From: Zeugodacus cucurbitae
Taxonomy: Eukaryota; Arthropoda; Insecta; Diptera; Tephritidae
Assembly: GCF_028554725.1 (NCBI RefSeq)
Contig: NC_071668.1
Coordinates: 14,987,501 to 15,051,500, forward strand
Length of the DNA: 64,000 nt
Reading direction: 5' to 3'
The position numbers and the translations under genes were made by a program. Shown piece by piece: positions 58,713 to 64,000 of this stretch (positions are counted from its first letter, which is position 1; every line of letters begins with the position of its first letter). Below the pieces are notes generated by a model. The model worked only from the letters and a program-made list of their open reading frames with translations. It did not search any database and was not told the origin of the DNA.

Positions 58713-59936
58713 CCGCCATCTTACGTTCTTCTGATATCCGGCATCCATTTTCCAGAGAGAAATTTTTACTAAAACATTTCCTTTGTTAAAACCAGGTTCA
58801 TATCCATAGGATGGTATACAATTATAAACTTGTCTCCTTCGTCTCAAACATATTATTGTGAAGGAAGTTTTCTACATACCCAATTAATTCAAAGGATAAT
58901 AAGTTGTGCATATTAAGTTTGCGCATGCGCATACACTTCCTACAAATGTTGCGAATGACACGGGCTGTTCTCATAAGCACATGTATATTTATGCCAAAAA
59001 TTAATTTGTAATACCGTTTAAAAAGCCAACACGTTGCACCCTTCCTTCAAAAAAGAATAATGAAACTAAAGAAACCAAAAACACACGACCAAAGCAGCTT
59101 GTTTGAAGCTAAAATTGCCCGCGGTGTCATGAACACATCCTTTTGCAAGATTATTATTATTCTGCCAACGTGCCACTTATTTAATGTTGGACCCACGCAT
59201 CCTTTTTCCAATTCATTTGAAGACTACACTTCCTTGTTCGCAACTTCAGTTAATGCTCAGCGCTCATTTCTCATTTGAAAATGTGCAAAACTGCAATAAA
59301 TGCTTACATAAGCGCATTTAGCTTCTGGGCTTCGGCTTGTTTGCAGCCTGTTGCAATATTTTACTATCCTTTGTAGGCCAACATGTTGTTGATCCTTGGT
59401 GGATATGCGCGAGAAATGCGCGATCAACGCATTACACATCGAATGTGTCATGTTCGCCAGTCAACAATGAATTATTTAGAGTTTTTTCGAGCGAGGCTTA
59501 AAAATGTTGCAAGTTGCTTGTTTGTGGCAAGTGACTTCCTCAGCGCTACAGTTGCCACCGGCAGATCCTTATCTGCCTAAGCATTTGGTAGGTATTTAAA
59601 TGCATATATCATTGTATTGAATTTGTATTATATTTCATGTCTATACATAATTCTACTTCATTAATAGTTTAAACGCCAAAAATACATTATGTTTCTTGTG
59701 CTAATTTTATAATGGTATCCCTTTCCTTTTTAAAGAATGGAATGATAGCACAGTCTTTCCATCCAATTTTTTGGATATAGGACTACTTCAGTCAAGACTT
59801 TATCGTGTAAGATCATTTGAAGAATGAATTTTCTTAAACATAACATACAAATTTGGAAAATAAAGGTGATTTGAATACTGGTCCTTAGTTGGTAGTCCAG
59901 TAAATCTTTTATCGATAAACTATTATTATTTGACAC
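58713..59936. other. non-coding stretch with an EWG/NRF-1-type palindrome
   Basis: TGCGCATGCGCA at 58920-58931 is a perfect EWG/NRF-1 consensus site. Otherwise no gene recognised. Confidence 0.4.
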
Positions 59937-60788
59937 TTTTCACAAGCCTCTTTTGAGTTCAACTTTACACCAACAAGGGCGTTCGCCATGGACAGGAACA
60001 GATGGTAATCACTTGGCGCTATAACCGGGCTATATGGTGGATGCGATAAAACCTCCCATCCAAGCTCCCGTAGCTTCTGACCAGTCATCAACGAAGTGTG
60101 TGGTCTGGCACCACACCCCTCCTGTTGGCCAATTCTGGACGCCTCTGGTCGATCGCCTGCTTCAAGCGGTCCAGTTGTTCGCAGTAGATGAAGGGCTCAA
60201 AGGATGATTCTCTTCCAATCCCACCAAACACACGGCAAAACCTTCCTGGCCGTCAATTCCGGCTTGGGCACTGTTAGGGATGATTCACCGGTCTTCGACC
60301 ACGATCGTTTTCGCTTGATATTGTCGTACGTGATCCATTTTTCGTAGCCAATAACCATCCGCTTCAAAAATGAGTCGAGTTCATTGCGTTTCAGCAGCAT
60401 ATCGCAGGCGTTGATTCGGTCCAGAAGGTTTTTTTTTGCCTCAAATCATGCGGCACCCAAACATCAAGCTTTTTTATGTATCCAGCTTTCTGCAGATGGT
60501 TTAAAATGATTTGGTGACTAACTCCCATCTCCTGGGCGATGTCACGAGATACCACATGCCGGTCTAACTCGATGTTTTCCATGATTTGATCGGTATTCGT
60601 CGTCGCAGGTCTTCCGCCGGCTGGCTTACCCGCTCTGCATCGTCGAAAGCATTCCTCTGCAGTTCGAAGTGACGGAGTACCATCCCCCAAAATACCATTA
60701 ATCTCACGGAACGTATCTCTAGCGGATTTGCCTTTAACGATGGAAAACTTTATAATATAGCGCGAATTTCGGCGTTAGTGAACTCCAT
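59937..60788 (-). pseudogene. irritans-type mariner transposase relic
   Basis: The minus-strand copy starts MEFTNAEIRAIL at the ATG 60788-60786 and is frameshifted about 12 codons in. It continues GKSARDTFREINGILGDGTP, AEECFRRCRAGKPAGGRP, MGVSHQIILNHLQKAGYIKK and WVPHDL (both helix-turn-helix parts), then MLLKRNELDSFLKRM, KVLPCVWWDWK and LGWEVLSHPPYSP. The first catalytic Asp is Tyr (GYEKW). The HQDN box with the second Asp is deleted. The third (APSDYHLF) remains. Homology stops at EACEK (59937), so the C terminus is lost. It complements the 40.9-kb copy, keeping the N-terminal half that one lacks. Confidence 0.88.
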
Positions 60789-63309
60789 GTTTACACATCT
60801 ATAACTGTTGAATGCTATATCAAACTAATCATGCATAGCGTCGTTTTGTACGTTATGTCAAGACCTATCAAAGATATGTTGTATTGCCAAGGAGAAGGGA
60901 GATATTTGACAACCTAATATTATTATCCCATGTGACGGAATCAGTTCTTCTTCTTTTATACAAATCTTATCGCCTACAATTTTAAATGCAGAAATTTTCA
61001 ATTTTCCAATGAAATTTATAATCGCTCTCCGTCTGAATTCAAATTGAGTTTCATTCTCTCACTGGTCCAGGTCTCTTCCAAAAATTATGGATTCCTGTTT
61101 TAATGTTTGAAGAATAGTTAATCGCTAGGCTATATATGAGACATCATTTTCTTTGGATTCTTTGAAAACCTGGTTATGGTTGCCACCTATCGGAAAAAGT
61201 GAAACTGTGGAAATTACTAAAAAAATGTTCCTGCATAAGGAGTTCTTTCTGAAAATTGTCGCATGATAAATTGTTAGAATTTGCCAGAACATAACTGTCA
61301 AACATATGTATTACTTTTGACAGCAGGTATGACAACTGTCAAGCTGAAAGCTAGGAGGTCTCTAAAAGTTCCTAATACTTATGAAAGGAAACACGAGGTG
61401 ATTATTTATAATATAATAGCCTTTATTATTGGCTTTCTTTACAACAATCAAAGCTATATACCATCCAAATCGATCAAGTAATTTTTTCAATTAGAAAACT
61501 CAAATAGGCTTAAAGCAAATCGAGCAACAAACGGATGACTGCCCGAAAAGGCGTTGCCATAATTTGTCAACACCCAAATATTTTATTGCCCGTCATTACA
61601 ATATAATTGTGTTTTTCATTTATTTATCGTTGAGGTTGAAGAAATGGCAAAGAGCATGCGCGCAGCCAATGAATTATTGTCGCAATTTATGTACAAAAAC
61701 ACAAAAGTACTTCAATCCATATGTGCTGAGGTGTGTGTGTGTGTGTATGTGTGCCTGTTCGTGCCGAGCCAGTCGATCAACCTCATTCGCTCGCTCGCTC
61801 GCTGGCCGAGGCATTTTTGGTGTGCGCGCAAGCGCGCGCGTTTAAACCAATTTAGCTTATGTTTAATGTATTAAGTAGCCACAACAATAACAAAAACAAC
61901 AGTAACGCCCATGTGTTTGTTGTTAAGTGAAAAAAATACTTAAACCCATTGTGTCACATATAATTCAGATCACTTTTTTTACCACGGATCTGCAAAGACT
62001 GTTGACAAAAAAAAGTAACAACAACAATACGCTTCTTCCTGCTCACTTATGCGACATTATAGCCACTTAAGAAATGGTAAAAACGTAAAATTTTGACAAC
62101 GATTTTTAGCTTTTCTCAGCTTACTTTGGGAGCGAAATTAAAATTCACGACGCAGCGCGTGGCGAAAAAAATCCGAAGATTTGGGTTGCTTTAAGCGTCT
62201 CTACGCAGATATGTAGTTTTTTATAATTTTTTCTTCCACGACATCCCACCGGCCACCCGCTCGTCCAGCTCTGGCGTAGTGGCCCATTAAAAAATCTTGT
62301 CATAAAAAATACATAACAAATGCCTCAATGAGCTGCAGAAAACTGAAACCGTTGAAAAATATGTTGTGTAGCAACCAAATTTCTCTTTTTTCTTGCTGCA
62401 GCAGATCGTTTGTCTCGCCTGCTTAAATTTGATTCGCATTCGTCATTGGCAAGTACAAAAAATCCCATAATTTCGATGGTCATAAATAAATTTAACACGC
62501 CAGCCAAACATGTTCAACACATCCGCGCCACAGCGCATTTGCCACGAAGCATTTTGGACATTTAAAGGTGTTGGGATTATGTGGGTTCCTGTGTTTTTGG
62601 TTATGTTAAGGAAAGAAAAAAATTGACATTTGGTATGTGACTTTAATCGTTTAATGGTCATAATATGTGACCAAAACTCTTACATTCAGGGATACTTGTA
62701 CTTTACAACAACTTGTACAGCAACAAAATGTACTCCTAACATATACTTATCTCAACATGTATAGTAAATGGCCGAGCTCGCCGCAGTCCATCACCCAGTA
62801 CTCATTTCTGGTCCAATGCAGAGAGCAAAATTGGTAATTGATAAATATCAATTAATTCAAACCGCAGAACCTTTTTTTTTTGGTTTTCAATCATTTTTGT
62901 CTTTTTGATGAAAGTCTCATGGAATGATAGTTGAAAATGATAGTTCTTCGACACTTCTATCTAATTGGATATATGGATATTATTTCATTATTATTAATTT
63001 CTATCAGAATATGGTTTCTGTATTCAATTTGACAATATGACAAATTCAGCGACTCCTGCAATCTATCATATCTATGATATGAGTAAGGGATCCAGTTCTA
63101 TATCATATGAGGGCATCTGTTTGCGAAATTTGGAAACTTTTTAACCTTTTCATTGAAACTCGTATAGATACTCTAATGCAATACTTTTATATGGTAACTT
63201 GTGTCATCCCTATATTCATACATAATTCTAAAGATTTAATACAATTTTGCTCCCTATATCAGATCTGATCTGACCTATTATTCTATTGAATACCAAACTC
63301 AAACTCTTA
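60789..63309. other. non-coding stretch
   Basis: A (TG)n run at 61730-61748 and a GCTC-rich patch at 61785-61805. A strong acceptor-like TTCTCTTTTTTCTTGCTGCAG ends at 62401 without a convincing donor behind it. No gene recognised. Confidence 0.45.
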
Positions 63310-63690
63310 TCATTCCCGTCCCGCTTTATGGTGCAGAAGCGTGGACGATGTCAACATCCGATGAGACGACACAAGGAGTTTTCGAGAGAAAAATAGATCG
63401 ATAAGCTGAACAAGTTATACATACGACGACATTGGCATAGTTCAGCGAATAAAAAGACAGCGGCTATACTGGCTAGGTCATGTTGTCTGCATGGACGAAA
63501 ACACTTCAGATTTGAAAGTATTCGATGGAGTACCCGCCATTGGAACCTGAGGAAGATGAAGGCCTCCACTCCGTTCGAAAGACCAGGTGAAGAGCGACAT
63601 GGTTACACTTGGGATTTTCAACTGGCGCCGAATTGCGAGGGAAAGAGAAGAATGGCGGACTATTATCGATCGTATAAACGGTTTCTACGC
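63310..63690 (+). pseudogene. LINE relic, same family as the 35.7-kb copy
   Basis: CTTTATGGTGCAGAAGCGTG encodes the LYGAEAW box. TTTCGAGAGAAAAATAGAT matches the FERK segment. GGCTAGGTCATGTTGTCTGC encodes LGHVV, and KVFDGVPAI-like text follows, then DFQLAPNCEGKRRMADYYR. These are the same segments in the same order as at 35.7 kb, broken by frameshifts and a ~60-bp deletion before the YDDI step. Confidence 0.7.
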
Positions 63691-64000
63691 CAAATACATT
63701 CATACATTATTCTATTGATTCTTCCTTTTAAATGGTCTTATATTATTGTATTGTGGTGCAGTTTCGGGAAGGTCAATACAACTTATTTGTGTCAACTCTG
63801 TCAAGCGGTACTACTTCATAATATTAGAGACGGGTAGAATTAAGAGTAATTTTTGGTCCTTTCACGCATTAATATGAATGATACAAGGTTTAGTAATGAT
63901 TCTAAACATCTCGATACAGTTGGTTGGACAAAGTTCCCCCATTTGTTTTTCGAATTTGGCAACTGTTTCCAAGGCAGTTTATTGGTTTTATTGAATACAA
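63691..64000. other. non-coding end of window
   Basis: No gene or element recognised. Confidence 0.4.

Noticed and set aside
62380..62460. strong acceptor-like pyrimidine tract and CAGCAG
   Set aside because: No donor of quality follows and the frame shows nothing recognisable.
1..64000. tRNA, rRNA, CRISPR, operon or bacterial-type features
   Set aside because: No A/B-box or cloverleaf pattern, no regularly spaced identical repeats with unique spacers, and no ribosome binding sites or gene packing; the window is insect nuclear DNA.

Overview
The window reads as non-coding DNA from a dipteran insect, most likely a tephritid fruit fly (Bactrocera/Zeugodacus/Ceratitis type). It is AT-rich and full of short CAA/GTT and TATATG-type repeats. 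It has no bacterial-style gene packing, and its mobile elements are ones I know from flies: a DINE-TR1-like Helitron with ~155 bp central tandem repeats, mariner-family elements including the DD41D (rosa-like) group, LINE 3' ends finishing in AACCTAACCTAA, and TTAA-ended MITEs. No conserved host protein-coding gene is recognisable. The window is best read as one or more very large introns or an intergenic desert.

Layout. 0-3.3 kb: a Helitron-like element, then a fold-back element with a 10-bp target duplication that itself carries a second repeat, then a UTR-like stretch ending in a perfect splice donor (3314). 3.3-25 kb: mostly unannotatable sequence with diverged tandem duplications, microsatellites, a low-complexity CAA/TTGCA region, TTAA MITEs and a good small-intron candidate (21179-21248) inside a 46-aa open frame. 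25.5-29.6 kb: a LINE 3' end, a ~60-bp tandem array split by a MITE, a DD41D mariner relic, and a 33-nt candidate coding microexon (29270-29302). 30.3-34 kb: two islands dense in GCGC. 35.7-42.7 kb: a LINE relic, a mauritiana-type mariner relic, then a head-to-head fusion of a gutted irritans-type mariner with a DD41D mariner whose 361-aa transposase is intact. 44-51 kb: a TTAA MITE, a minus-strand LINE end and another DD41D relic. 53-57 kb: two minus-strand copies of the TATACTCTCGCAA repeat, one holding a CCGGTTCCGGTAAC minisatellite, and a weak LINE relic. 58.4-58.7 kb: 16 TGACA pentamers in 300 bp. 59.9-63.7 kb: a second irritans-type mariner relic and a second copy of the 35.7-kb LINE relic.

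The only intact coding gene is the DD41D transposase. If the donor at 3314 and the ATG-initiated microexon at 29270 belong together, the window would hold the 5' end of a large plus-strand gene: a non-coding first exon, a ~26-kb intron and a tiny first coding exon. That is inference and needs RNA evidence.
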